Below, in pieces: positions 1-12,074 of a DNA stretch of 64,000 nt. A model generated the notes under the pieces. It worked only from the letters and a program-made list of their open reading frames with translations. It did no database searches and was not told the DNA's origin. A program made the position numbers and the translations under genes. The stretch is from NCBI RefSeq assembly GCF_003573695.1, contig NC_039360.1, forward strand, positions 120,552,336 through 120,616,335, read 5' to 3'. Each line of letters begins with the position of its first letter. Position 1 is the stretch's first letter. The DNA is from Papaver somniferum. Lineage: Eukaryota > Streptophyta > Magnoliopsida > Ranunculales > Papaveraceae.

Positions 1-928
1 ACTTTATATCCACGGTTTGCATATTGCATTTCTTAGTAATTTAAGTTTCATGTTCAGAGCACATCTTTAGATCATAACCCACTCAAGTACGCAAGCAAGT
101 TCGTGGACTTAAGGCAACCGGCAGAGTTTCCAAACTCAGCAGAAAATCTCGGCAAGGAGACTTCCGCCAGTTCGCGGACTGAGTTTGCGGACTAAACACG
201 CAAACGATTTTTTGAAAAATCCCAGCAGAAATTCTCGGCAAGAGAACTTCCGTCAGTTCGCAGACTGAGTTCGCGGACTTGGAAAAGCCAATTCCTCCGG
301 TTTCTCTCAATCAACAAAGTTTGCACACTTCGTATTAAGGAATATGACTTATGCACATATGTGTTACCACACAATGCTTATATTCATCATTGGTTATATT
401 GGCCTAAACTCTCATTCCAACCTTTGAAACATTCTTAGAGGACGTTATATAGTTGTTACACTATTTCTCGTCAAAGCGATTTTCAAAGTGATTGAAACAA
501 TATGACTTTCGTCATTAGGTGAAGATAAACCCGATCAAAGCGAAACGCTTTTCCAACACATGATTTCGAGATATAGATAGGCGAGATATACTCGGCTCAA
601 AATATCAAATGTGTATGATCCAGTCTATATAGCATACGACTTTTGTCTCATAAGAAGTAGGAGATAGAAGAGATAGACTTTTGAGTGATAGATTAGTTCA
701 AGTATCCACATACCTTTTTGTTGATGAAGTTCCACGGTTCCTTGAGTAGATCTTCGTCGTTGTATGATGAATCGCCATGAAGTCCTTGAGCTCAACTACA
801 CGTTTCTATCCTAGTCCGAGACTTAGCTATGTAGACTAGAAATCAAGACTCATAGTTTTGATCACTAACATTGACAAACATGCTTGAGATAGCAACCCAT
901 GCGAGGTCGACCGAGCTATGCTCTAACA
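1..928 (-). repeat. Element A 3-prime LTR (partial)
   Basis: Matches 6253-7207 almost base for base and ends in the same GCTCTAACA. It is shorter than the right LTR in the GTTCGCGGACTG-rich stretch (about 165-280), where the right copy has an extra 12-bp unit in each of two clusters. The outer roughly 1.5 kb lies outside the window. Confidence 0.9.
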
Positions 929-1583
929 ATCTCCCCCTTTGTCAATTTTAGTGACAAAATTATTAATACATATGGAATACAAAAAAGATAAACTTTGGTG
1001 GCTCATATTCCATAGTCTAATCTTCTACGTTCCCTGAAATCTTCGTCCTTTCAAGTACTCCAATGATCCCAAAGGTTGTATTTAGCATCACCTTTGTTGA
1101 AGATCCGCAGCTATAACAATGAGAGAAATCGAGATTCTCGATCATCATTATACAGTGACATAGTATTATTATGTAACATGAAAGTCCAATTGCATCATGA
1201 CTTTAACAATAATACTACGATGATATGTATCACTCCCCCTTAGTCAATACTCCATCTCACATGGAAACCACTCCCCCTTACACAATGATCCGAAAACCAT
1301 ATGTATATGTAGTAGAACTACACATTAATTCTCCCGCTTTTTGTCAATAAAATTGGCAAAGGTACAAGAACGGGTTCCTAATGAAATTTCCGAGAAGAGA
1401 CGTTTCATAGACTAAAAGAAAAAAAATACATACCAACTTAATTTAGATGCAATCATAAAGCCGAAGCTAAATGCATTAATCAAGGAGTTTTAAGATACAA
1501 TATAACCCCTATAAAATTCCACAGCCGCACACCCCGCAAGATATTACCATTAAGCACAAGTTCAAAAGAACTCTCCCCCATTT
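929..1583 (-). other. Polypurine tract plus additional PPT-like copies, element A
   Basis: The functional PPT abuts the LTR at 929-940 (reverse complement CAAAGGGGGAGAT). Further copies of the same purine motif, read on the minus strand, lie at about 1233-1242, 1271-1280, 1331-1340 (one base changed) and 1571-1582. Several conserved PPT copies upstream of the 3-prime LTR are a published hallmark of Sireviruses. The positions are read directly; the lineage is inference from them. Confidence 0.7.
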
Positions 1584-2945
1584 GATGTCATTCCCGAAGG
1601 AACAACAAGAGCGACCTTAATTTCGGAAGAAAAGAAGGATTTTTAATTGGATACCAAAAACCATAGGAATGATTTTCTATATCCAAAACTCAATCAAATT
1701 AATCACAAGTAAACCCATGATTAATTTAATTGGAATACGCAACTAAATCAAACCACAAAAGTAATCAATTTAATTGATTTTGCTCAACATAAGTAAACTT
1801 ACGGTGCTACGACTAAGGTAATCATACGGAGATGACTAACTTAATCGTTCACATACTCAACATAAGGAAAACCTTACGGAATATACGACTACATTAACCA
1901 ATAGAACATGATTAGTATATCCGTTCATATACTCAACACAAGGAATTGTGGAGTATATGAAAACTCAACTAGACTAATTACAAGAGAACCCATAATTAAT
2001 CTAATTGGAATACAAACAACCAAACAAATCATGAAAGTAATCAATTTAATTGTCAAAAGTTTTTCTCGACAACAGAAGATTTTCGGAGAAAATAACTAAA
2101 TAACCAACCAAGATGATTAATTTAGTTCATAATGCTCCACATATAGCATCTTATGGAACAACCAACAAAGCCAATAAGAAATCGACTTAGTTGTATCGTG
2201 CTCAACATAAGACACACAATGGAGCCTTCACGGTAATACAAAACAAAATGGATCAATGAAGATCAATACCGTGGATAATATACAAGGATCTATTCTATAA
2301 CTACATAATAGACTTTATCCTTGTCACACAAAAGATATTATCCTATTTTCCATCAAATACATAACTGCATAGGCATAACTTTTGTATTTGTCAAAAGTCC
2401 ATTCGTCCTTTCATCAATACGAATACCATTTTGTGAACGACTTTACTTTTGAAAACATATGGGACCTTCAAGTTCACAGACGCAAATAATACATATCCCA
2501 TAATCAAATTGCAATATCACAAATCATAAAGATCAATATTGCAATAACATCATCCTCCAAATATTTTTAGAATTTAAAAGCAATAAACCTAAAAAATAAC
2601 ATAAGAAGATGAAAACAAAAATAGCTATGTGTATTCACAATTATCGCTATTTGAAAGCACTAGTTATTCTTCCAACTAAACCAAAAAGAAGACATACTAG
2701 GCAACAAACTCAAAAACAGACTCTTAGGTCAAAACCCAGACACTTAAAAATCAGATGAACGATTTTGGAGATTCATGAATCTTGTGATCATCGAGCTTAT
2801 GAGAAACTGCAACCTCATCGATCTTTGATGAAACATCCTTTTTGAGAGGTTTTTTAACGTGGTTCTTCAGGAGAGCAAGGTTACAGTTAACCTTTTTCAA
2901 CTCAGATTTTACAGCATCAAGACACTTTATAGTTCCAACAATTTG

Positions 2946-3122
2946 CTAAGAATCAATGATCACCTTAGTTGGAATCTTCTCCCCAATATCTGAGTAGGAA
3001 ACAAGAGATTGAGGAAAAGATCTTTCAACTTCAACAAGAGTTCCCTTCTCTTTATCAAACTCAAAATATATATCGTTGTAAACGAAGTCTTCAGGCAAAT
3101 CCCACGAGGAAGAAGACGCCAT
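2946..3122 (-). CDS. Small 3-prime ORF of element A (58 aa), function unknown
   Basis: A 58-codon ORF begins MASSSSWDLPEDFVYND and ends at a TAG. It lies between the gag-like ORF and the 3-prime LTR, where some Sireviruses carry an envelope-like gene, but I see no signal peptide or membrane segment in the part from this methionine. I chose this ATG because a run of TATA-containing repeats (3157-3246) sits 35-125 nt upstream and the leader between them is CT-rich, as in plant 5-prime UTRs. A longer in-frame reading starts upstream but would run through those repeats. Element B has a different ORF (41411-41797) in the same place. The protein is acidic and resembles nothing I recognise. Confidence 0.4.
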   Translation of the reverse strand: MASSSSWDLPEDFVYNDIYFEFDKEKGTLVEVERSFPQSLVSYSDIGEKIPTKVIIDS

Positions 3123-3156
3123 TGAAGAGAAACCTAAAGTGGAATGTTTCAATAGG

Positions 3157-3246
3157 AAAGGTATATAAAGGTTTTGAGAGATATAGGTTTTACAAGAAAG
3201 GTATATAAAGGTTTTGAGAGATATATGTTTTATAAGAAAGGTATAT
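3157..3246 (-). promoter_or_regulatory. 40-bp tandem repeat carrying TATA boxes (2.25 copies)
   Basis: The unit starts AAAGGTATATAAAGG and repeats at 3157, 3197 and 3237 with exactly 40-bp spacing; the third copy is cut after 10 bases. On the minus strand each full unit reads CCTTTATATACC, a good plant TATA box. They sit just upstream of the 58-aa ORF, which suggests an internal promoter rather than a random satellite. Confidence 0.5.
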
Positions 3247-3606
3247 GAGACTGAGCTCCAAACTGTACATGAACCCTTATGATATCCCACAACAAAACTT
3301 GTAGCTCTTGAAAGGCAAGACAAAAATAACAAAAACAAAACAAAAAGGGATGATAACATACTCATGTAAAAGTATGTGACTGATTATCCATCTAAGAACG
3401 ATAAGAAAATAGCTAGATAATCAGAGTTACTGTGCACAGAGTATACCTATTCAATTCTCACACAACTAGGATTTTTGGTGGGTGAGATATCAACCTTGTG
3501 ATTAATTTGCACAAGTACGAGTATCCAGCTCATTAAATGAACATTGTTTTTGTTTAACCTTCCTTCTTTGATTATCACTCAGTTCAGAAAAATAAGACAT
3601 AACATG

Positions 3607-4652
3607 TTATGCATATCCTTCTGAAGGCTTTCTCTGAGGATTAAATCTAGGATCTCTTGTAATTGGTTCAAGGGGATCAGAAAAGGTGGGAATCCATTTT
3701 CTAGATTTACCAAAAACATTCTTATAAACACTGGGAATACACTCATCAGTAATATGGGAGTTTATTTGGTTAGAATGTACCTGTGTCCTGTGATGACTTC
3801 TAGGAAGAGATTCATGTTTATAAGATTCTTGGTTTTCCTTGGGTATTCGATTCACTGCGGTAGTCGACTGACTATTTGTTCCATTGATAGTGGATAGAAG
3901 CAAATTACGAAGTTTATAAATTTTTTTCTTTCTGGCAAAACAATTGATAGTATAGTGATTTCCTTTTCAAAGAAGATACAGGTTCGTGGAGGAGAAGTAA
4001 CAACAGACACTTGTTTGAACTTCATCGACACCAGAGAAGATTGTAAGTTATGAAAAATTTTCTTGACACAATCTTCATCTGGAGAAAATTTCATTATGTA
4101 CAATAACTCATGAGAATTAGTTTGTGCAGAAGAAAATTTCATTAAGACAGGGTTTTCCTTTTCCAAGGATTTGTACTGTCTATGGGTTAGAACAAGTGAG
4201 GCTTCAAGTTTCTCTTTCTCAACATGAAGTCTGTCTTGATCAGATGAATGCGTCTTGATCAAACATTTTTCTCTAATTGAGCCTTCTTTAACCAGCTTTT
4301 CCAGATCACAAATCTTTTCACGTTGTAGATTGTTTTCTTGAAGAAGTTTCTCAATTTCCTTAGAGAATGACCCTATAATGTTGTAGAGTGCCTGTTCACG
4401 ATCAATAGACTTCTCAAATTCATCAATGAGCTGTACATGATCCTTGATATCAACAAACTCTGTAGAATTTTTTGAAATTCTGGTGAGCTCCATTTCAGCT
4501 TCAGCCATTATGTCGAATGTCTCATTGGAGGAAGAGTGGATGCCACAAGATGAGACAGTCTTTTTACCTCGGGATTCGGAAGAATCAGCTAAGGAGTGAT
4601 CCTTTGAGGTATTTCCGAGACACTTGACAAAGTTGACATCTTTAGGAGGCAT
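3607..4652 (-). pseudogene. Degenerate gag-like coiled-coil ORF of element A
   Basis: The reading frame opens at MPPKDVNFVKCLG, 80 nt downstream of the primer binding site, where a Copia gag should start. About residues 60-190 are heptad-rich and charged (EFEKSIDREQALYNI, LLQENNLQREKICDLEKLV), so a coiled coil is likely. Near residue 222 the frame has a broken zinc-knuckle-like stretch around CIFFEKE. The frame ends at 3852, and the C-terminal part (NPQRKPSEGYA) continues in another frame down to 3607, so at least one frameshift is present. There is no UBN2 gag domain, unlike element B, and no pol follows. It may be a divergent gag or a replaced one; the product is unlikely to be functional as it stands. 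Confidence 0.55.
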
Positions 4653-4732
4653 TTTGGTATGCGTATGAGATTCTGTCCACAGACTCAGATTGCCACAAAC
4701 ATAGACTTATAAGGTCTTTAACGTGTTTGCCT

Positions 4733-4744
4733 GCTCTGATACCA
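4733..4744 (-). other. Primer binding site, element A (tRNA-iMet type)
   Basis: The minus strand reads TGGTATCAGAGC, the classical plant Copia site complementary to the 3-prime end of initiator tRNA-Met. It lies two bases inside the 5-prime LTR. Confidence 0.9.
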
Positions 4745-4746
4745 GT

Positions 4747-7207
4747 TGAAAAAGCGGGGGTCTAACAACACCACTCAATATTTCACTTAGCAATCTGTAT
4801 GGACTAACTCCGAAATACTTTGCTAGAGAATCAACTAGACAGTCAGACTCAATCTAGATAAAAGTACCTCAAGGAGTTAATATCTCTCTCTTGATTTGAT
4901 TTTTACTCAAGCTAAAAACAATAGCGAGTTTTTATCAAATACAAGGAATAACTTGGACGGTACCAATGTCCAAGTGCTAATCAATGAAATCAACAACCAC
5001 AAGGTCGGATCTCTAATCGATTAAACTTTAACGCACAACCTATATTATTTCAATTATAAAGATAAACAATATAATGCGGAAAATGAAGTAACACAGACAC
5101 CAAAAAAAATTTTAACGAGGAAACCGCAAATGCAGAAAAACCCCGGGACCTAGTCCAGATTGAATACACATTGTATTAAGCCGCTACAGACACTAGCCTA
5201 CTCCAAGCTAACTTCAGACTGGACTATAGTTGAACCCCAATCAGTCTCCCACTTCAAGGTACAGTTGTACCCCTACGCCTCTGATCCCAGCAGGATACTG
5301 CGCACTTGATTCCCTTAGTTGATATCACCCTCAACCAAGAGTTGCTGCAACCCAAAATCGCAGACTTGATAATAAACAAATTTGTCTCACACAGAAAAGT
5401 CTATCAAAGGATAAATCTGTCTCCCACAGAAAAACCCTAGGTTTTTATTCCGTCTTAAGATATGAAAATCAAGGTGAACATGAACCAATTGATAATCCGG
5501 TCTTATATTCCCGAAGAACAACCTAGATTAATCAATCACCTCTCAACAATCTTTCTTGACTACACAAGAGGATGTCGAGGAATCACAAACAATGAGACGA
5601 AGATGTTTGTGACTTCTTTATCTTGCCTATCGAAGAACTCTCACGATCTCAAGCCAGTCAATAGATTGTACTCGTACGATAGAAGATGCAAGATCAGATC
5701 ACATAACTACGACAAAAGTAGTATCGGTCTTGCTTCACAATCCCAATGAAGTCTTTAAGTCGTTAACCTGGTTTTAGAGAAGAAAACCAAAGGTTAGAGG
5801 AGAATCGACTCTAGCGAGTGCACTAGTATCACACAGACGTGTGGGGATTATTTTTTCCCAATGCTAGATGTCTCCTATATATAGTCTTCAATTCAGGGTT
5901 TTGCCTAAGTTACAAAGCAATCAATATTCACCGTTAGATGAAAACCTGATTTAGATTCAAGCTAATATTTATCAACTGTTAGATCGAAAACTTAGCTTGT
6001 CACATACACTTGAGATATATGTTTAACGGGTTTGTGAAAACCGTGCCCAAACGTGTACGTGTATGTTGGTTCAACATAGTAACCCAAAAGGTTAACCATA
6101 TGAGCATTTCATATTAACCTTGTTCTTCTTCACCACAACTAGTTCAATTGACTCAAATGAACTAGTTAGAGAGTTGTTCAATTGCTATGAGATCTTATGT
6201 AACTACACAAGACACAACTGAAACAAAGATGATTCGATTTGAATCGGCTCATGAACTTTATAGCCACGGTTTTCATATTGCATTCCTTATTATTTAAGTT
6301 TCATGTTCAGAGCACATCTTTAGATCATAACCCACTCAAGTATGCAAGCAAGTTCGCGGAATTAAGGCAACCGACAGAGTTTTCCAAACTCAGCAGAAAA
6401 TCTCGGCAAGGAGACTTCCGCCAGTTCGCGGACTAGGTTCGCGGACTGAGTTCACGGACTAAACGCGCAAACGAGTTTTTGAAAAATCCCAGTAGAAATT
6501 CACGGCAACAGAACTTCCGTCAGTTCGCGGACTGAGTTCGCAAACTGAGTTCGCGGACTTGGCAAAGCCAATTCCTCCGGTTTCTCTCAATCAACAAAGT
6601 TTGCACACTTCGGATTAAGGAATAGGACTTATGCACATATGTGTTACCATACAATACTTATATCCATCATTGGTCATATTGACCTAAAATCTCATTCCAA
6701 CCATTGAAACATTCTTAGAGGACGCTATATAGTTGTTACACTATTTCTCGTCAAAGCGATTTTCAAAGTGATTGAAACAATATAACTTTCGTCATTAGGT
6801 GAAGATAAACCCGATCAAAGCGAAACGCTTTACCAACACATGATTTCGAGATATAGATAGGCGATATATACTCGGCTCGAAATATCAAATGTGTATGATC
6901 CAGTCTATATAGCATACGACTTTTGTCTCATAAGAAGTAGGAGATAGAAGAGATAGACTTTTGAGTGATAGATAAGTTCAAGTCTCCACATACCTTTTTG
7001 TTGATGAAGTTCCACGGTTCCTTGAGTAGATTTTCGTCATTGTATGATGAATCTCCATGAAGTCCTTGAGCTCAACTACACTTTTGTATCCTAGTCTGAG
7101 ACTTGGCTATATAGACTAGAAATCAAGACTCAAGTTTTGATCACTAACATTGATAAACATGCTTGAGATAGAAACGCACGCAAGGTCGAACGAGCTATGC
7201 TCTAACA
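4747..7207 (-). repeat. Element A 5-prime LTR (2461 bp)
   Basis: Complete LTR with TG/CA ends, unusually long for Copia. On the plus strand it begins TGAAAAAGCGGGGG and ends GCTCTAACA. Two clusters of a CpG-rich 12-mer (GTTCGCGGACTG) lie at about 6422-6470 and 6520-6562. A reading frame at 6239-6436 crosses these repeats and is not a gene. Elements A and B share long stretches of LTR sequence, so they belong to related families. Confidence 0.9.
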
Positions 7208-7660
7208 ACGGGATTTACTAAAGATTTGGCTCAGTGAGTTGTTGCTGAAGCGATTCATTATCCTCCTTGTACCATTGAGTTCCACACATATTCCATTAAC
7301 CAAACGATAAACAGCTTTCTCGACAAACGCTATGATCATAACACATAAGTAGGCAAATTCCATTAGAGATAAATCAATATGTAAACACATACTAGAGAAA
7401 ACAGAGAAGATTAGTGACACATTTCTAAAAGAATGAACAACAACTGAAAAAGAATAAAATGTAGATTAAAATGTGAAAAAACTAAAAGAGACTGAAATTA
7501 AAGCATGCTAAAACTAAAATGTAATGGAGAAGAGATGATTTGTGTTAAAAACATGAGTGAAGATGTAGATTAAAGGCTTAGAGAAGATATTTTGAAGTTA
7601 AAAATATGAACACTGAGTTAGTTTAGTGATATCGCCGATCCTCAGAGAGAAAAGAGAAGA
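7208..7660. other. Intergenic, AT-rich, no gene seen
   Basis: Bases between element A and the start of the presumed host transcript. A minus-strand frame (7202-7420) runs into the LTR end and has no recognisable domain. I see no RNA gene here. Confidence 0.5.
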
Positions 7661-8593
7661 AATGTAATCTCACGTGGCCTCTATAAGCCTATGTTGCTTC
7701 TGGACAATTCTCTTGTTCTTCTCTGCTCAAACAGTTTTTCTGTGTTTTTGAAAACCCTAAAATTAAATCTGAACTCTCTTCATGAAATCTTCACATTCTT
7801 CTCCATCTCTGCTAAGAAAGTGAATGATGCAAACTTAGGGTAAGAATCTCTTTCTCATTTCCTTTTTTTTTTTTCTGGAATTCGTGGGAAACGAAGAATT
7901 TAAGGTTGTTTTTGGAAAAATCGCAACCTATATTCTATAATCGCAACCCCTTTCTCAATTAGAGAATATCTGCTCATTCCCTTGGAATTTTTCCGGTTTG
8001 CTGTTTGAAACGAAGAATTAATTTGCTCGATTTTGAGGTGAAATTTGTTTTTTCTTAGGTTCAATTAGAGAATATTATCGATTGAGCTTGATAGTTTTGT
8101 GTTGAATATGTTATATCCTTGTTTCAATTAGAGAATACTATTTATTGAGTTTGATAATTTTGAGTTGAGTCTGTTGTTTTTGAGTTCACTTTTATTCCTA
8201 GATAGATAATTTTGAGTTAAATCTGTTTGTTTCTTTGGTATTGCATGATTAAGGGTACATGCATGCTAGATGTGAAGCTCATACTTAGTTGAATGGATTA
8301 TTTAGTTCTTGATGCTATTGTATTAGTGTAAACTAAAGAGAACCATCTGATAAATGAATTGACTTCCTATTAGCCAGTTTTTGTGTCATATATATTGGTA
8401 GTTTCGTCATGATGTCGTTTTTCTTTTTAGTTAATGGGTTTAAGTTGTACAATTAGTTTGAAAACGAAGATATGAGTCTTAATCAGGATGAATTTCATTG
8501 CATTAGTATGATTCTGGTGAAATTGGTGGTCAATGGAGAAGTCATAAGTAGGCTACTTGAATTGAGTGACTATATTGTTTTAATACTTTCAGT
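7661..8593 (+). other. Probable 5-prime exon and start of first intron of a disrupted host gene
   Basis: From about 7661 the sequence looks like a plant 5-prime UTR: CT-rich, GAAAACCCTAAAA near 7750, and a short open frame starting ATGAAATCTTCACAT that closes after 13 codons. It ends at a canonical donor, AGGGTAAGAATC, near 7845. The sequence to 8593 is T-rich with repeated CAATTAGAGAATA phrases, as in plant introns. Element C begins abruptly at 8594. The lipid-kinase exon scrap at 14805 is on the same strand beyond element C, so the two may be parts of one gene; that link is inference. Confidence 0.35.
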
Positions 8594-10018
8594 AAGAGAT
8601 CGTTCCCACAGATAGCTGTGTAATTGATAGGTTATTTGATCAGCAAGATAAAGTAAATCACAAATGGGGATTTTTTTTTAGATTAATAAAAAGATAATAA
8701 TAAAAGAAAGATGATCAAGGAATCCTTCGCCGTTAGCAAGCGTTAACAGGATTAGAATACTTATCTATCTTCTATTAGAACCATTCATCACCAACCGTAG
8801 AATAGAAGGTACGCTTTGTTATCCCCAAAAATCCTTGTATCACCAGATAATAGGTACGCTTAGTCACCGGATTCTATCCAACTGAGCCGCCTTGAGGTAT
8901 GCTTACAAGGTGTAACTCAATCAGACACTTTAGGGTTTGTGAATTTAGGTTTGATTCCAGCAGTTAAACTCAGTACGCTCGGTTCACTTACTGGTGTTGT
9001 TTCCACACACGATAGCTTTACAGAATCCCTCTGCAAGGTCTCATGTTTTCTACTTGTGTAGGAGATGCACGACAATTACGGAATCGATCAACTCGCTACT
9101 AGCAATAGAATGATTAATAGACTAATCTAGCGTGCACTCCAAACCAATCTAAGAATCAATCATAAACCCTAGATATAATCAAAAAAAAAAAACAATGATG
9201 ATGATTAAAACCCAAATATATTTGTATTATTAATAAAGCTTCACTCTTGGAACATTGAATTCATCCTTAATCAACAAAGGATTAGCTACTCATATTACAA
9301 AGAAGATGAATAATGATGGTTTCCCCCTAAAGGGGTAAACCCTAGGTTTTGATGTAGAAATTGTGATATGAGATCGATGATTTTACATAACCTAATACCT
9401 TTTTATAGGTTTACATTGCTTGGTCTCCAAGAATTTAGTTCGGTTCAAGAATCCGACCCGAAAATACGACATAAAGAAACCAAACGTGCCCTAGGCTTTC
9501 CAAGGTGTGCATAAACGTTTTAAACTTGCTAAGTACGCGAACCCAGTCCGAGAACTTCAAATTCCAGCAGATATTTTCGGAATTAAAGTATGAAACCCGT
9601 TCACGAACTTTACTGTCTTCGGTATTCAATAAAAGCTTGTTTTGGCCACAACTTCTTCATCCGAACTCGGAATGACCTCATTCTTTTTGCATTCTTTTTA
9701 TATTTCAATTATATTCAATATGATGATGAGAAATCCTTAATTTCAATGAGTTAAGATCGGTCTTTGGCCCTTCTCTTGATTTTGAGTGTTTTGCTCCTTT
9801 TCGTCGCACTTCTTCCACTACTCTTGGACTTGGGAACTTGGATACTTGGAATACTTCTCTTCATAGATATTTTCAGAACTTTGTAGCTCCTTTTTGGATG
9901 ATTCACATAATAGAAGCAAATAAGAGAAAACAAGAGTAATAATACGAATACATGCAAGAGTAATGGCTAAAACAAATATGGAATGGACACTAAAATCATA
10001 TGAATTATGCACTTATCA
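8594..10018 (-). repeat. Element C 3-prime LTR, outer end truncated
   Basis: Aligned to 13330-14750 from AAGAGATCGTTCCC to GCACTTATCA. The first 69 bp of the partner (13261-13329) are absent and replaced by host intron-like DNA, which points to a deletion after insertion. Frames at 9751-10012 lie inside the LTR and are not genes. Confidence 0.9.
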
Positions 10019-10030
10019 AATTCCCCCATA
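10019..10030 (-). other. Polypurine tract, element C
   Basis: The minus strand reads TATGGGGGAATT immediately before the LTR start TGATAAGTG. Confidence 0.8.
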
Positions 10031-10824
10031 CTTAGGTTTTGCTAGTCCTCGAGCAAACTAAATAAATCTAATCCTAAATAAAACAACTCCATATCGTTGA
10101 GAAAACGGTTACACTTAGCATGTATAACAAGCCTTTAAACCCCTAAGTGTCCCTAGTGGACGAGTTATAGTCTCGTGAGGGCATACAAGAGGTATACCCA
10201 CAAAACCTACACCAATTTCTCACCTTGGAAGAACCACTAAGGATAGACACAAAGTAACAGCTAAATAATTAGCCTGCATAAGTTATTTAGCTGCAAACAT
10301 CCCACATACATTCCAATCATCACACATACGCAATTACTTACGTATGTAATTCAACCTGGTTGCAAAACTTTACTAAGATAGTCATTGTACTTGTTGCAAC
10401 ATTTGTCACAACACTCGCATACTGAAATCACATGGATAGATAAGAAAATGGAAATAGAAAAGTGAAGTGTGCAAATGTTACTCACAATACTTGTATGAAT
10501 ATCGTCAAAGAATTCTTATTTATAGCTCAATAGTTGAGAGAAGCACCCATTTAACTCAACCACATGATTAGATACTCTAAGTGCATGTTCCTTTTCAGCA
10601 AGTATGTGATAGTTGCCTTGGATCCTGCATTCCACGCTTGTTTAGGCGACGGAGACAGGGACAACGTTTCACACATACTGTTATCTAAGTGTCGAGAACC
10701 TCATCAATAGTCTTTTTGACTTTCTATATAATTATGATAGGTTTTTGTTTTCATCGACTATAATTAGTCCGAAATTCCGGACCTATCATTTATTAGATAA
10801 ATGAAGATGAGCCTTATATATATT

Positions 10825-10872
10825 ATTTTTATTTTTTTATTTTTATTTTTATTTTTATTTTTATTTTTTTCG
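10825..10872. repeat. ATTTTT microsatellite
   Basis: A run of ATTTTT/ATTTTTT units inside the non-coding interior of element C. Confidence 0.8.
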
Positions 10873-12074
10873 GCTCACTCTTTATGAGTGTTAGAAAATT
10901 GTCTTATGGGGCTTTTATATAGTCAACCAATGATTACCTTGCTACAACATCCACGGTAGTATCGGGATCCCACCAAATCACTTTAGAGAAACATATAACT
11001 GCAAAAATAAAAAGAAAGTGATTCAGTAATGATTAAATGCGAGGATGAATCTTCCAAATGACTACCATAGATGAGTTTCACATTCAATTATGAACATATA
11101 TATTTAAGGATTTTATAACGATGAAGTGGAACTCAATCTATAGTTGTAAGAACCGTTTCAACCTTAAAAAGGTGTAGAGTGTCATCCTAAATAACTCATA
11201 ATTAACTCCAAAAATATGAAGTCTCAAGTATGAAAGAAATCAAATAGTATTATTTATTTGTTTATTTATTTTATGCAATCCAAACATGCTTAACTACTCC
11301 CCCACATTTAAATTCAACATTGTCCTTAATGTTCAAAACCAAAAATTCTGATTTCTGACATAACAACCCTGAAAAACTCAACAACTGTACCAATGAGTAG
11401 TGAACTAGAGAAAACATTCTAAACAAAAGTTGTTCACCTATGTCTTTTCTATAACGTGTCAAAAGGGCACAGTATTTAGATAAATGGTATGACTTTTATG
11501 GTCACCGGACTGACTGACATGCATTCAGAAGAAGTTCTGTAAAAATACCGAAACTCAAATTTCCAGGCCTATCGCTCCAACTTAACAGACTCCAAATTAA
11601 GATGTTCTTTTTGTAAAAGAAAGATGATTCTGTCCTCTTTAAAATTTGGGGTCAACCACTCAAATCGGACTCCGTATGAAGTCTCGAGAGCTGTTTTTTG
11701 TGACAAGTACGCAGTCAGAATTTATTCTGACGAGAATAGTTTCGTCAAAACTTTCATTATAGATATAGGACTTTGTAAAATCTAAGATGGGAATGCAAGA
11801 TATGATATGCAAAACTAAGAAAACTAAAAACAAAAGGGATAGAGATACAAAACCGATGGGTTGCCTCCCATTTAGCGCTTGGTTTAAAGTCGTCAGCCCG
11901 ACGTTATTGTTATCGTCCGTACACCAACAATCTGAAAATTTGGTAATCCTTTCAAATAACAATCTGCAATTCAAATAACATCTTCACAGAAATATTATCA
12001 CAAGAAATAAATATCGAAGCTATCACTTTATTGAAGTTTCCCCTACACTTAATCCTTTCTACACTCGCAAGTGG

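Larger units (their letters stand above)
1..7207 (-). mobile_element. Element A: pol-less Sirevirus-like Copia LTR retrotransposon
   Basis: The element runs right to left. Its 5-prime LTR is on the right (4747-7207) and its 3-prime LTR on the left (ends 928), cut by the window start. In element sense the LTR starts TGTTAGAGC and ends GCTTTTTCA, giving TG...CA ends. A tRNA-iMet-type primer site follows the 5-prime LTR and a polypurine tract precedes the 3-prime LTR. The 3.8-kb interior has a degenerate gag-like coiled-coil ORF and a small 3-prime ORF. No protease, integrase, RT or RNase H could be read, so it must have been mobilised in trans. Several AAGGGGGAG-like tracts upstream of the 3-prime LTR suggest a Sirevirus ancestry. 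Bases 1600-2945 are AT-rich, non-coding, with repeated ACATAAG...TTACGGA phrases. The sequence just outside the right end is ACGGG; the matching left flank lies outside the window. Confidence 0.85.

Noticed and set aside
9751..10012. Two overlapping minus-strand frames with membrane-like segments
   Set aside because: Both lie inside the element C LTR, and the same sequence recurs in the other LTR without an equivalent intact frame.
10827..10870. Poly(T) LINE tail
   Set aside because: A pure ATTTTT microsatellite with no LINE sequence attached and no target duplication.
11271..11462. 63-codon minus-strand frame
   Set aside because: AT-rich non-coding interior of element C; no domain, and no equivalent in the broken ORF further upstream in element sense.
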